Assembly (NCBI RefSeq): GCF_004768545.1
Contig: NZ_CP038635.1
Location: forward strand, 2,418,001-2,482,000
From: Cupriavidus oxalaticus
GTDB lineage: Bacteria; Pseudomonadota; Gammaproteobacteria; Burkholderiales; Burkholderiaceae
Direction of reading: 5' to 3'
Length of the DNA stretch: 64,000 nucleotides
The first letter of the stretch is position 1, and each line of letters starts with the position of its first letter. Below are positions 19,152-28,548 of this stretch, piece after piece. A program made the translations under genes and the position numbers. Under the pieces are notes generated by a model, which searched no databases, was not told the DNA's origin, and saw only the letters and a program-made list of their open reading frames with translations.

Positions 19152-20642
19152 TCAGCGGTTGGCGGTGGCACCCGGGCGCAGCGTCAACACCTGGGTGGCG
19201 TCGCCGCGCCGCACGAACACCGCAGCGATCCGGCTCTTGTCCAGCCCGCGCACCAGCTCGTTGAACTGACGCGCGTTGGTCACGTCGGTGTCGCCCAGGC
19301 GCAGGATGATGTCGCCCGGACGAATGCCGGCGCGCAGCGCAGGACCGTCGGCCAGCTCTACCTCGACGCCCGACTTGAGCTTGAGCTCCTTCAGGCGCGT
19401 GTCGGGCAGGTCGGTGACCACCAGCCCCAGCGCGTTCGGCTTGCTGGTCTGTGCGCTGTCTTCCTTGGGCGCCGCGCTGCGGCTGGCGCGCGCCTTGCCG
19501 TCCGGCTCCAGCTCGGCGACAGTGATGGTGACCTCCCGGGTCGCGCCCTTGCGCCACAACTGCAGCGGCACGCGCGCGCCCGGCTTGGTATCGCCGACCA
19601 TGCGCGGCAGGTCCGAAGCGCGCTCGATATCGCGGCCGTTGAACTTCAGGATGATGTCGCCGGCCTCGATGCCGGCCTTCTCGGCGGGGCCGCCCGGCTC
19701 GACGCTGCCGACCAGTGCGCCGCGCGCACGGCCCAGTCCCAGCGAATCGGCCACTTCCTTGGTGACGTCGCCGATCGCCACCGCGATCCGGCCGCGGGTC
19801 ACGCGGCCGGCGGTCTTGAGCTGCTCCGACACGCGCATCGCCTCGTCGATCGGGATCGCGAAGGAAATGCCCATGTAGCCGCCGCTGCGGCTGTAGATCT
19901 GCGAGTTGATGCCGATCACTTCGCCGCGCAGGTTAATCAGCGGGCCGCCCGAGTTGCCGGGGTTGACCGCCACGTCGGTCTGGATAAACGGCACATAGTC
20001 GCCGGTATCGCGCCCCTTGGCCGAAACGATGCCGGCAGTCACGCTGTTATCCAGCCCGAACGGCGAGCCGATGGCCAGCACCCACTCGCCGGCGCGGACT
20101 TTCTCCGAGTCGCCCAGCGGCAGGCGCGGCAGGTTGTTGGCATCGACCTTCAGCAGCGCCACGTCGGTACGCTTGTCCGAGCCGATCAGCTTGGCCTTGA
20201 ACTCGCGCTTGTCCGGCAGCGTCACGTAAATGGTCTCGGCGTCCGCCACCACATGCGCGTTGGTCATCACATAACCATCGGCGCTGATGATGAAGCCCGA
20301 GCCTACGCCGCGGCTCTGCTCTTCCTGCTGCGGCGGCTGCGGCTGCCCGCGGCGAGGCGGCGTGCCCGGGGCCGGCGCGCCCGGCATGGGCACGCCAAAG
20401 AAGCGCCGGAAGAACTCGGCCATTTCATCGTCACCGGGGGCGCCGCCGCGTTGGCGCACGCGCTCGGTGGTGCGGATATTGACCACCGCGGGGCTGGCCT
20501 TTTCCACCAGGTCGGTGAAATCAGGCAGGTTGTAGCTGTTGGCGGCAGCCTGGGCGTGGCTGACTTCGGCCACGGTCGGGCCGAGCACCAACATGGCAGC
20601 CATGACCACGGCACGCGCCAGGGCTGGAGATCTGAAAGTCAT
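19152..20642 (-). CDS. mucD: Periplasmic serine protease MucD/DegP
   Basis: An HtrA-family protease and chaperone that removes misfolded envelope proteins. The product has 496 residues. It has a signal peptide (cleavage near the HAQA site, about residue 31), a trypsin-like domain with His130 (TNAHVV), Asp160 (RTDVALL) and Ser231 (NPGNSGGPL), then two PDZ domains. A Pro/Gln-rich loop (about 87-107) is extended. I chose the ATG at 20642 (MTFRSPALARAVV) as it begins the signal peptide. It is the last gene of the rpoE-mucA-mucB-mucD group. Confidence 0.96.
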   Translation of the reverse strand: MTFRSPALARAVVMAAMLVLGPTVAEVSHAQAAANSYNLPDFTDLVEKASPAVVNIRTTERVRQRGGAPGDDEMAEFFRRFFGVPMPGAPAPGTPPRRGQPQPPQQEEQSRGVGSGFIISADGYVMTNAHVVADAETIYVTLPDKREFKAKLIGSDKRTDVALLKVDANNLPRLPLGDSEKVRAGEWVLAIGSPFGLDNSVTAGIVSAKGRDTGDYVPFIQTDVAVNPGNSGGPLINLRGEVIGINSQIYSRSGGYMGISFAIPIDEAMRVSEQLKTAGRVTRGRIAVAIGDVTKEVADSLGLGRARGALVGSVEPGGPAEKAGIEAGDIILKFNGRDIERASDLPRMVGDTKPGARVPLQLWRKGATREVTITVAELEPDGKARASRSAAPKEDSAQTSKPNALGLVVTDLPDTRLKELKLKSGVEVELADGPALRAGIRPGDIILRLGDTDVTNARQFNELVRGLDKSRIAAVFVRRGDATQVLTLRPGATANR

Positions 20643-20772
20643 CGACAACTCCCGGGATTCAGCGAAAGAAGAAAAAACCGATACGATCCCGTGGCTGGGA
20701 CCCCATGCGCAGGATTCATGGGCCGGCACCCGGAATGGGCATTCCGAGGCGCCGGCTGCACCCGCGTCAGGC

Positions 20773-21861
20773 TCAGTGTACCGCCTTGGGCTGCCGGTAC
20801 TCTACGGCCGTCGCAAACTGGCGTACGGTGCTCGCCGGCACTTCGCCGACGACGGTAATCCAGTAATCGGCAATGCGGCGCACCACGACCTGGGTTGCGC
20901 CGAGCGCGGCCACGCCTTCGCGGCGCACGCGCTGCTCGGAAACCGGCTCGATGAACACCGACAGGCCGGTCAGCCCGTCACTGTAGACCACCTGCAGGAC
21001 TTCGAAGACCTGGCCGCGGCTGTTGCCGGGCGCCGAGGCCCGCAGCTCGCCCAGCGGCCGCCGCACCTCGCGGATTTTCTGGAAACCCTTCAGCGGCACG
21101 GCGATCGTCCAGCCTTCGTCTGCAATGTTGGTCGGCTGGTAATTCACCTCGTAGTGGTTCCAGTTGCTGGCACTCTTGATGGCAGCAAGGATGCGCTGCT
21201 TTTCAGACGGCACCCCGATCTGGACTTGCGAGAACGCCACCTGCTCCAGCACCTTGCCGCCATCGCCAACGGTCTGCGCACGCATCAGCAAGCCGGAATT
21301 CTTTTCGGCCCACAGGCGCACCGCATAGCGAGCGGCATCGTGCGGCTCCAGCGCGAACACCTCGCAATCCATGCCGGCCACCCGCTCCGCGGGCATCCTG
21401 CGCATGTCGTAGAGCTCGAGCACATCGTTCTTGTTGGTGGCAAGCAGCGCCGGGAAGCGGTCCTTGGCTTCCTGCTTCTCCACCACCACGAGCTTGGCTT
21501 CCGGAATCAGGCTGTGCACCACGTCATTCTGGCGCAGCACCTCGCGCGGCTTGCCGTCCAGCGTTTCCAGGCGCTCGTACTCGTTGTTGACCAGGTCGCT
21601 GTAATGCTGGATGCGCGACGCATGCATGACGCTGCCGCGCTGGTAGATCAGCGTGCCGACATAGTTCTCGCGTTGCGCGGCTTTGTGGATCTTGTTGAGC
21701 CAGGCGGTGGCGTCGCGTCGGTTCAGCGTACTGTCCGACGGCTGCGCGGTTGCCGCTGCAGCAGTCAGACACAAGGCCAGAAAAAGGGACCTACGCAGGG
21801 CCCCAATTCTCTGTGCGCCCGCTACATAGGCGGACGACCGTCCTTTATGCATGTCCGGCAT
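20773..21861 (-). CDS. mucB: Sigma-E regulatory protein MucB/RseB
   Basis: A periplasmic protein that binds the anti-sigma factor MucA/RseA and protects it from cleavage until it senses mislocalised lipids or lipoproteins. The product has 362 residues with a signal peptide (LRRSLFLALCLTAAAATAQ) and two domains. The N-terminal LolA-like domain includes NYVGTLIYQRGSVMHASRI, and the C-terminal domain includes VVRRIADYWITVVGEVP. The ATG at 21861 overlaps the mucA stop as TAATG; an alternative ATG lies at 21852. Confidence 0.93.
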   Translation of the reverse strand: MPDMHKGRSSAYVAGAQRIGALRRSLFLALCLTAAAATAQPSDSTLNRRDATAWLNKIHKAAQRENYVGTLIYQRGSVMHASRIQHYSDLVNNEYERLETLDGKPREVLRQNDVVHSLIPEAKLVVVEKQEAKDRFPALLATNKNDVLELYDMRRMPAERVAGMDCEVFALEPHDAARYAVRLWAEKNSGLLMRAQTVGDGGKVLEQVAFSQVQIGVPSEKQRILAAIKSASNWNHYEVNYQPTNIADEGWTIAVPLKGFQKIREVRRPLGELRASAPGNSRGQVFEVLQVVYSDGLTGLSVFIEPVSEQRVRREGVAALGATQVVVRRIADYWITVVGEVPASTVRQFATAVEYRQPKAVH

Positions 21862-22484
21862 TATTCCTGCGTATTTTCCTGAGAGAAGCTGGCGCCGTTG
21901 GCAACCGTGCGCATGGTCGGCACGAATGCATCCGTTGCCACCGACGTGCGATGGGCACGCAGGTATTCGTCGAGTCGCGGGTCGCGAATCATCTGGGTTT
22001 CGGCCACGGTGACGATGCCGGCGGCCGGCGCGGCTGCGGACGGTTCCGCGCGCGCCACCACGGCTTGGGGCGTGGCCAGGCCGGTGGGTCCGCGCATCTG
22101 CGGCACCACCACCCAGCTGACCGCCGCGACGGCGGCCGCGATCGCGGTACCCGGCAAGGCGCGGCGCACCCACGACGGCCTGAACAGCAGGCGGTGGCGG
22201 GCGCTGGCTTGCGCCACGGCCGGCACCAGCACATGCGGCTCGGCCTCCAGGCGCGCGGAGAAGCGAGAGAGGAAATCGGCGGTGGAGCCAGCATGCGTCA
22301 GGTCTTCCGAGCGTAGCGCATCGCCGATCAACTGGTATGTGCTCCAGTCCACCATGCCGGCATCGCCTTTCGCGAGATCAAGCACGGCATCGACTTCGTG
22401 CGGCGCGAGTTCGCCATCCATCAGAACGGAGATCTGCTCCGCTGCTTCCACTACATGAACCGACTGCTTATGAGCCTGACCCAT
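21861..22484 (-). CDS. mucA: Anti-sigma-E factor MucA/RseA
   Basis: A single-pass inner-membrane anti-sigma factor that holds RpoE at the membrane until stress-triggered proteolysis. The product has 207 residues. The N-terminal cytoplasmic domain (QISVLMDGELAPHEVDAVL) is the RseA sigma-binding domain. One transmembrane segment lies near 110-130 (ALPGTAIAAAVAAVSWVVV), and the periplasmic tail would contact MucB. The ATG at 22484 follows a GGGTGGGAA ribosome binding site. The start of mucB overlaps its stop, so the partner is made together with it. Confidence 0.92.
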   Translation of the reverse strand: MGQAHKQSVHVVEAAEQISVLMDGELAPHEVDAVLDLAKGDAGMVDWSTYQLIGDALRSEDLTHAGSTADFLSRFSARLEAEPHVLVPAVAQASARHRLLFRPSWVRRALPGTAIAAAVAAVSWVVVPQMRGPTGLATPQAVVARAEPSAAAPAAGIVTVAETQMIRDPRLDEYLRAHRTSVATDAFVPTMRTVANGASFSQENTQE

Positions 22485-22618
22485 TTCCCACCCCAAGACA
22501 TTCCATTGAACACCGATAATCCCGTCTACTGCTGTCGCTTATCGATGCAGGAATAGGCTGCAACGCTGGCCGCACGACATCGTTCTTTGCTACCGAACTA
22601 CTACCACCACCGGAACCA

Positions 22619-23218
22619 CTACCACCGCTTGCCCTCTGCCGTTCCCAGCAGCGGACGCAATCTTTCGGCAATCGCCTCGCGCGCACGGAAGATCCGCGAG
22701 CGCACCGTGCCGATCGGACATCCCATCGCCTCCGCGATTTCCTCATAGCTGAGGCCCTCGATCTCGCGCAGCGTAATGGCGGTCCGCAATTCCTCCGGCA
22801 GTGCTTCCATCGCGCGGTTCACCGTCTCGGCAACCTGGCGCGTATGGAGCATCGACTCCGGCGTATTGATATCCCTTAGTTGCTCACCGTCCGCAAAAGT
22901 TTCAGCCTCTTCCGCATCGATGTCGCTCGACGCTTCCGGGCGGCGGCCCTGGGTAGCCAGGTAGTTCTTGGCCGTATTGACGGCGATCCGGTACAGCCAC
23001 GTGTAGAAGGCGGACTCCCCGCGAAACTGGGGCAAGGCGCGATATGCCTTGATAAAGGCATCCTGCGCCACATCCTCGACTTCGGCGGGGTCCCTCACCA
23101 GGCGCGAGATCAGGCGAATGATCTTCCGATGGTATTTGGTCACCAGAAGTTCAAAGGCCCGCTTGTCGCCCTGCTGGACGCGTTCAACTAAGAGCTGATC
23201 GGCTTCGCGTTCGCTCAC
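22619..23218 (-). CDS. rpoE: ECF RNA polymerase sigma factor RpoE/AlgU
   Basis: The envelope-stress sigma factor. The product has 199 residues. Region 2 contains DPAEVEDVAQDAFIKAYRAL and the AFYTWLYRIAVN segment; region 4 contains EIEGLSYEEIAEAMGCPIGTVRSRIFRAREAI. It is followed by its anti-sigma factor, mucB and mucD. The start is GTG at 23218, with an AGGTGAG ribosome binding site. A sigma-E-type promoter at 23320-23345 suggests autoregulation. There is a 134-bp gap to mucA. Confidence 0.97.
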   Translation of the reverse strand: MSEREADQLLVERVQQGDKRAFELLVTKYHRKIIRLISRLVRDPAEVEDVAQDAFIKAYRALPQFRGESAFYTWLYRIAVNTAKNYLATQGRRPEASSDIDAEEAETFADGEQLRDINTPESMLHTRQVAETVNRAMEALPEELRTAITLREIEGLSYEEIAEAMGCPIGTVRSRIFRAREAIAERLRPLLGTAEGKRW

Positions 23219-23319
23219 GTATGGCTCACCTGCAGTGTATCTCTTGGTTTGGTCGTCACGACAAACGTTGTATTTTACCTACGATTCTCCGCCCGCCCCG
23301 TCGAGCAACGCGCATCCTG

Positions 23320-23345
23320 TGACCGTGAATTAACAATTTCGTTCC
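23320..23345 (-). promoter_or_regulatory. Candidate sigma-E promoter of rpoE
   Basis: On the minus strand GGAAC, 17 bp, then GTCA, matching the RpoE-type promoter pattern (GGAACTT, 15-16 bp, GTC-A). It lies about 100 bp upstream of the rpoE start and inside the 3' end of the preceding gene. The function is inference from sequence. Confidence 0.6.
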
Positions 23346-23872
23346 CTCGTGGCCGCATCGGGTTGCACCTGGAGTGCAACTCTGGCAGCGCGCTGCAACC
23401 GCCGCGAGAGTTCCGGCGACGCGGCTTGCCAGGGGAGGAAGACGGCACCCGGCAAGCCAGGCGCGCGGGAGGCCAGGCGCAAGACAGCGACGCCGCCCGC
23501 CTGCCAGAATCCGCTCACCACTACTTCGTGGCGGCTGGCGGATGCTTCAATACGGACTCGCAGCGGCCCTCTGCCGTCGGGTGCCGGCAGCAGCGCCGTG
23601 CAGCGCCAGCGCAAGGCACACGTCCATCGGCGCCAGCTGCGCACAATCACCACGCCGGTGGCGAAGGGCAGCGGAGCCAGCGCGCCATGCCACCACAGCA
23701 TGCCGGCCGGGCTGGCGGCAACGGTGTCGGCCAGCGCGGACACGAGCAGCCCCACCGCAGCCGCTTCACCGGCGCAGAACACGAACAGGGCCCACCGCAA
23801 CGGGTGGACCCTGTCCTGGCGCAGCCCGCGAAGGGCCCGCCTCAACCACGGATCAGACGCGGCGGAAGACAA
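23330..23872 (-). CDS. Small membrane protein between fabF and rpoE, YgfX-like
   Basis: A reading frame of 180 residues overlapping the fabF stop by 20 bp. Two hydrophobic helices are present near 25-75 ([23 protein letters not shown] and [17 protein letters not shown]). A C-terminal soluble part follows that ends in [16 protein letters not shown]. The two-helix layout with a short beta-rich tail and a final SPxxxRRLxR helix resembles YgfX/CptA proteins, but similarity is weak by eye. The helices, position and overlap support a real gene. Function unknown; in other bacteria YgfX relatives pair with SdhE-like partners, and none is visible here. Confidence 0.6.
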   Translation of the reverse strand: MSSAASDPWLRRALRGLRQDRVHPLRWALFVFCAGEAAAVGLLVSALADTVAASPAGMLWWHGALAPLPFATGVVIVRSWRRWTCALRWRCTALLPAPDGRGPLRVRIEASASRHEVVVSGFWQAGGVAVLRLASRAPGLPGAVFLPWQAASPELSRRLQRAARVALQVQPDAATRERNC

Positions 23873-25085
23873 GCGTGCCGTTGGTACCGCCGAAACCGAA
23901 GTTGTTCTTCACCGCAACGTCGATCTTCATCTCGCGCGCCGTGTTGGCCACGTAGTCCAGGTCGCATTCCGGATCCTGGTTGTCGATGTTGATCGTCGGC
24001 GGCGACACCTGGTTGTGCACGGCCAGCACGGTGAAGACCGATTCCAGGCCGCCGGCGCCGCCCAGCAGGTGGCCGGTCATCGACTTGGTCGAGTTCACCA
24101 CCATCTTGTAGGCCTGGTCGCCGAACGCTGCCTTGATAGCATCGGATTCGTTCTTGTCGCCGAGCGGCGTCGAGGTGCCATGCGCGTTCAGGTAATGCAC
24201 CTGGTCCGCGTTGATGCCTGCGTCCTTCAGCGCGTTGACCATGCAGCGGCGCGGGCCGTCCATGTTCGGCGCGGTCATGTGGAACGCATCGCCGCTCATG
24301 CCGAAGCCGATCAGCTCGGCATAGATGCGCGCGCCGCGCGCCTTGGCCGACTCGTACTCTTCCAGCATCATCACGCCGGCGCCCTCGCCCAGCACGAAGC
24401 CGTCGCGGTCCTTGTCCCACGGGCGCGAGGCTGCGGCCGGATCGTCGTTGCGGGTCGACAGCGCGCGGGCCGCGGCGAAGCCGCCGATACCCAGCGGCGA
24501 CACCGTCGACTCGGCGCCGCCTGCCAGCATGGCGTCGGCGTCGCCGGCCTGGATCAGGCGCGCGGCCAGGCCGATGCTGTGCAGGCCGGTCGTGCACGCG
24601 GTCACGGCAGCCAGGTTCGGGCCCTTGATGCCGTGGATGATCGACAGGTGGCCGGCGATCATGTTGATGATCGAGCCCGGCACGAAGAACGGCGAAATGC
24701 GGCGCGGACCGCGCTCGGTCAGCACCGCCTTGGTCTCTTCGATCATCGGCAGGCCGCCGATGCCCGAGCCGACCAGTACGCCGATACGCTCGGCGTTGGC
24801 TTCGGTCACTTCCAGGCCGCTGTCCTTCAGGGCCTGCGTACCCGCGGCGATGCCGTAATGGATAAAGGTATCCATATTGCGGGCTTCCTTGGCCGGGATG
24901 TAATCCTCGGCATTGAAGCCCTTCACTTCACCGGCGAAATGCACGGAAAGCGCGGAGTGATCGAATTTGGTGATGGTGGCGATGCCGGACTTGCCGGCTA
25001 CCAGGTTGGCCCAGCCTTCGGCAACCGTGTTTCCGACCGGAGACACAAGGCCAAGCCCAGTGACGACGACGCGACGACGGCTCAC
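23853..25085 (-). CDS. fabF: 3-oxoacyl-[ACP] synthase II
   Basis: Condenses malonyl-ACP with acyl-ACP in fatty acid elongation, including the temperature-responsive C16 to C18 step. The product has 410 residues. Catalytic Cys164 is in [13 protein letters not shown]; the two histidines are in [11 protein letters not shown] and [13 protein letters not shown]. The GTG start at 25085 ([10 protein letters not shown]) fits the family. It lies downstream of acpP, as usual. Confidence 0.97.
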   Translation of the reverse strand: MSRRRVVVTGLGLVSPVGNTVAEGWANLVAGKSGIATITKFDHSALSVHFAGEVKGFNAEDYIPAKEARNMDTFIHYGIAAGTQALKDSGLEVTEANAERIGVLVGSGIGGLPMIEETKAVLTERGPRRISPFFVPGSIINMIAGHLSIIHGIKGPNLAAVTACTTGLHSIGLAARLIQAGDADAMLAGGAESTVSPLGIGGFAAARALSTRNDDPAAASRPWDKDRDGFVLGEGAGVMMLEEYESAKARGARIYAELIGFGMSGDAFHMTAPNMDGPRRCMVNALKDAGINADQVHYLNAHGTSTPLGDKNESDAIKAAFGDQAYKMVVNSTKSMTGHLLGGAGGLESVFTVLAVHNQVSPPTINIDNQDPECDLDYVANTAREMKIDVAVKNNFGFGGTNGTLVFRRV

Positions 25086-25275
25086 TATGTTTTCCTACGG
25101 GTGCGTGAAGAGGCAACGGAACGACGGATCAGCCTGCCGCCGGGCCACGGGCGCGGCGTACAGGCGCATTCCATTCTGCGTCTTCGAACAGACGAAAGCC
25201 ACAGAAAACAGCAAGGCAAGGCCGCGACGGCCCGCCCACCTGCCTTCTGTGGCTCGGAATTCAGATACGACGGGC

Positions 25276-25515
25276 TCAGGCCTTGACGTGCGCGGTGGCG
25301 TAGTCGATAGCCTGTTGCACGGTCGTGATCTTTTCGGCTTCCTCATCGGGAATTTCCATGCCGAATTCATCTTCCAACGCCATCACGAGTTCAACCGTGT
25401 CCAGCGAGTCCGCACCGAGGTCGTTCACGAACGAGGATTCGTTCTTGATGTCTGCCTCGGCCACGCCAAGCTGTTCTGCCACGATTTTCTTGACGCGTTG
25501 TTCGATATTGTCCAT
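25276..25515 (-). CDS. acpP: Acyl carrier protein
   Basis: Carries growing acyl chains on a phosphopantetheine arm. The product has 79 residues, acidic; the attachment serine is Ser37 in GADSLDT. The AcpS that modifies it is encoded at 11.5-11.9 kb in the same long gene block. It has gaps of about 180-190 bp on both sides, so it may have its own promoter, consistent with its very high expression in other bacteria. Confidence 0.98.
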
Positions 25516-25697
25516 GTAACCCTCCAGGGAAGTTCGACAAAAAGTGGGCGCATTTTAGCAGGTTTGGGACGACAGAAATGCCGCCTGCCAAGCTTTGCAA
25601 GAATCGCGCCCGTTTGGTTCGGAAAACTACGACTTCACTACGGCTTCAGGCGGCTTCTTCCGGCTTCTCGCCGGAAAAGCGCCACCCAAAAAGCCGA

Positions 25698-26447
25698 TTA
25701 ATTCATGTACATCCCGCCATTCACATGCAGCGTGGTGCCGGTGATGTAGGCGGCTTGCGGACCGGCCAGGAAGGCCACCGCGTTGGCGATATCCTCGGGC
25801 TGCCCCAGGCGGCCCAGCGGAATCTGCTGCTTGAGCGAAGCATGCTGCTCTTCGGACAGCGCCTTGGTCATGTCGGTATCAATGAAACCCGGCGCGACGC
25901 AGTTGACGGTCACGTTGCGGCTGCCGATCTCGGCGGCCAGCGAGCGGGTCATGCCGGCCACGCCGGCCTTGGCGGCCGAGTAGTTCATCTGGCCGGGGTT
26001 GCCGACCGAGCCGACCACCGAAGTGATATTGATGATACGGCCCTGGCGCGCCTTCATCATCGGGCGCAGCACCGCGCGCGACAGTCGGAAAACCGAGGTC
26101 AGGTTGGTCTGGATGACCGCGACCCAGTCCTCGTCCTTCATCCGCATCGCCAGCTGGTCCTGCGTGATACCGGCATTGTTGACCAGCACGCCGATGCCGC
26201 CGTGGGTCTTCACGATCTCGTCGATCAGGGCATCGCAAGCGGCCGCGTCATTGACGTTCAGCACCGCGCCCTTGCCCTTCAGGCCTTCTGCGCCGAGGTA
26301 TTCGGTGATGCCGGCGGCGCCGGACTCGCTGGTGGCGGTGCCGATCACGGTGGCGCCCTGGCGGGCAAGTTCCAGCGCGATGGCGCGGCCGATGCCGCGC
26401 GAGGCGCCGGTGACCAGCGCAACCTGGTTATCGAGAAGTTTGGTCAT
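25698..26447 (-). CDS. fabG: 3-oxoacyl-[ACP] reductase
   Basis: The NADPH-dependent first reduction of each elongation cycle. The product has 249 residues, a short-chain dehydrogenase. The cofactor loop GASRGIG is at 14-20, the NNAG motif is present, and the catalytic Ser143, Tyr156 and Lys160 are in place (INITSVVGS, NYSAAKAG). It ends in GGMYMN. It lies between fabD and acpP. Confidence 0.97.
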   Translation of the reverse strand: MTKLLDNQVALVTGASRGIGRAIALELARQGATVIGTATSESGAAGITEYLGAEGLKGKGAVLNVNDAAACDALIDEIVKTHGGIGVLVNNAGITQDQLAMRMKDEDWVAVIQTNLTSVFRLSRAVLRPMMKARQGRIINITSVVGSVGNPGQMNYSAAKAGVAGMTRSLAAEIGSRNVTVNCVAPGFIDTDMTKALSEEQHASLKQQIPLGRLGQPEDIANAVAFLAGPQAAYITGTTLHVNGGMYMN

Positions 26448-26507
26448 GCAGAATGTCCTTTCGTGCTCTTTTGTCCTGGACTGACTACCTGGGCTGACTT
26501 CGCTGCG

Positions 26508-27437
26508 CTACTTCAGCAGGGCCAGCGTGTCCTGCAGCGAGGCCGGATCGAAGATCGCGCCGCCGGTCAGGTTGCCGTCGATGCGCTTGGTCATGCCGGC
26601 CAGCACCTTGCCCGGGCCGCATTCGATCACATGGGTGACGCCCTCGGCAGCCATCTTCTGCACGCACTCGACCCAGCGCACCGGCGCCGCGGCCTGGCGC
26701 ACCAGCGCGTCCTTGATCGCTTCCGGATCATTGACGATCGCAACGTCAACGTTGTTCACCAGCGGGATCGACGGCGACGCGAACGCCAGCCCGGCCATCC
26801 GCTCGCGCAGGCGGTCCGAAGCGGGCTTGAGCAGCGACGAATGGAACGGCGCCGACACCGGCAGCGGCAGCGCGCGCTTGGCGCCCTTGGCCTTGGCGAT
26901 CTCGCATGCCTTCTCGACCGCGCCCTTGTGGCCGGCGATCACGACCTGCGACGGGGCGTTGAAGTTGACGGCTTCGACCACGCCGGCGGCAGCCGCTTCG
27001 GCGCACGCGGCGCGGACGTCGTCATCGGACAGGCCCAGGATTGCGGCCATGCCGCCCTCGCCCACCGGCACGGCTTCCTGCATGGCCTGCGCGCGGAAAC
27101 GCACCAGCGGCACCGCGTCGGCAAACGGGATCACGCCCGCGGCCACCAGCGCCGAGTACTCGCCCAGGCTGTGGCCGGCCACCAGGGCCGGAGCCGGGCC
27201 GCCGGCGTCCAGCCACGCGCGGTAGACCGCCACGGCGGCGGTCAGCATCACCGGCTGAGTATTGGTGGTCAGGTTCAGTTCTTCAGCGGGGCCATCGGCG
27301 ATCAGGCGGCCGAGATCCTGGCCCAGCGCGGCCGAGGCTTCTTCCACGGTGGCGCGCACGACGGCGTTATCCGCAAAGGCATTGAGCATGCCGACCGACT
27401 GTGAACCCTGGCCGGGAAATACGAAAGCGAATTTCAT
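26508..27437 (-). CDS. fabD: Malonyl-CoA:ACP transacylase
   Basis: Loads malonyl from CoA onto AcpP. The product has 309 residues. FPGQGSQ is at 7-13 and the nucleophile Ser90 is in GHSLGEY; the catalytic His lies in VSAPFHSSLL. The ATG at 27437 (MKFAFVFPGQG) is the family start, and a longer in-frame reading adds no conserved sequence. Confidence 0.97.
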   Translation of the reverse strand: MKFAFVFPGQGSQSVGMLNAFADNAVVRATVEEASAALGQDLGRLIADGPAEELNLTTNTQPVMLTAAVAVYRAWLDAGGPAPALVAGHSLGEYSALVAAGVIPFADAVPLVRFRAQAMQEAVPVGEGGMAAILGLSDDDVRAACAEAAAAGVVEAVNFNAPSQVVIAGHKGAVEKACEIAKAKGAKRALPLPVSAPFHSSLLKPASDRLRERMAGLAFASPSIPLVNNVDVAIVNDPEAIKDALVRQAAAPVRWVECVQKMAAEGVTHVIECGPGKVLAGMTKRIDGNLTGGAIFDPASLQDTLALLK

Positions 27438-27515
27438 CGGATTGGAACCCTTTATGGAACGGGAAGCCGGCGCGGCGGCGCGCGGCATTGGCGCGCACCG
27501 GGCACCGGCTGCGAA

Positions 27516-28496
27516 TTACATGCGCAGCAGCACCGCGCCCCAGGTGAAGCCGCCGCCGACGCCTTCCATCAGCACGGTCTGGCCCGGGCGGATGCGGCCG
27601 TCGCGCACGGCGACGTCGAGCGCCAGCGGGATCGACGCGGCCGAAGTATTGCCGTGCTCGTGCACGGTGGCGACCATGCGCTCGGCGGGCAGGCCCAGCT
27701 TCTTGGCCGTGCCCTGCATGATGCGGATATTGGCCTGGTGCGGAATCAGCCAGTCGATTTGCTCAGGCTGCATGGCCGCCAGTTCCATGGCTTCGCGCGC
27801 GACCTTGTCGAGCACGTTCACGGCAAGCTTGAACACAGCCTGGCCATCCATCTGCAGGAAGGCGTTGCCGGTGATATTGCCGCCCGAGACATTGCCGGGC
27901 ACGCACAGGATGTCGACGTGGCTGCCGTCCGCGTGCATGGCGCTCGACAGGATGCCAGGCTCTTCAGAAGCGGTCAGCACCACTGCGCCGGCGCCGTCGC
28001 CGAACAGCACGCAGGTGGTACGGTCGTTGAAATCCAGAATGCGCGAGAACACTTCAGTACCGATCACCAGCACGTTGCGGTGCGAGCCGCTGCGGATGAA
28101 CTTGTCGGCCGTGGCCAGCGCATAGACGAAGCCCGAGCACACCGCCTGCAGGTCGAATGCCGCGCAGTGGTTAGTGATGCCCAGCTTTTCCTGCACCATG
28201 CAGGCGGCGCTGGGGAAGACGAAGTCCGGCGTAGACGTGGCGACGATGATCAGGTCGATGCTCTGCCGGTCGATGCCGGCGGCCTCGATGGCCCGCTCGG
28301 CGGCCTTGACCGCCAGGTCGCTGCTGGTCACGTCGGGCTCGGCCCAGTGGCGCGCCGAGATGCCGCTGCGCGAGACGATCCACTCGTCGCTGGTCTCGAT
28401 GCCCTTTTCGGCAAGCTGCGCCGCCAGATCATGGTTGGTCACGCGCCGCGGGGGCAAGTAGCTCCCGGTACCGATGATTTTTGCGTACTTGGTCAT
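27516..28496 (-). CDS. fabH: 3-oxoacyl-[ACP] synthase III
   Basis: Starts fatty acid synthesis by condensing acetyl-CoA with malonyl-ACP. The product has 326 residues. Catalytic Cys120 is in [12 protein letters not shown]; His is in [12 protein letters not shown], and Asn in [11 protein letters not shown]. The C-terminal glycine loop ([11 protein letters not shown]) is intact. It follows plsX and precedes fabD. Confidence 0.97.
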   Translation of the reverse strand: MTKYAKIIGTGSYLPPRRVTNHDLAAQLAEKGIETSDEWIVSRSGISARHWAEPDVTSSDLAVKAAERAIEAAGIDRQSIDLIIVATSTPDFVFPSAACMVQEKLGITNHCAAFDLQAVCSGFVYALATADKFIRSGSHRNVLVIGTEVFSRILDFNDRTTCVLFGDGAGAVVLTASEEPGILSSAMHADGSHVDILCVPGNVSGGNITGNAFLQMDGQAVFKLAVNVLDKVAREAMELAAMQPEQIDWLIPHQANIRIMQGTAKKLGLPAERMVATVHEHGNTSAASIPLALDVAVRDGRIRPGQTVLMEGVGGGFTWGAVLLRM

Positions 28497-28548
28497 GTAG
28501 TGTCGGATCGTATGGACCGCAGTTCCCGCCGGCTGGTGCGCAAGGCGC

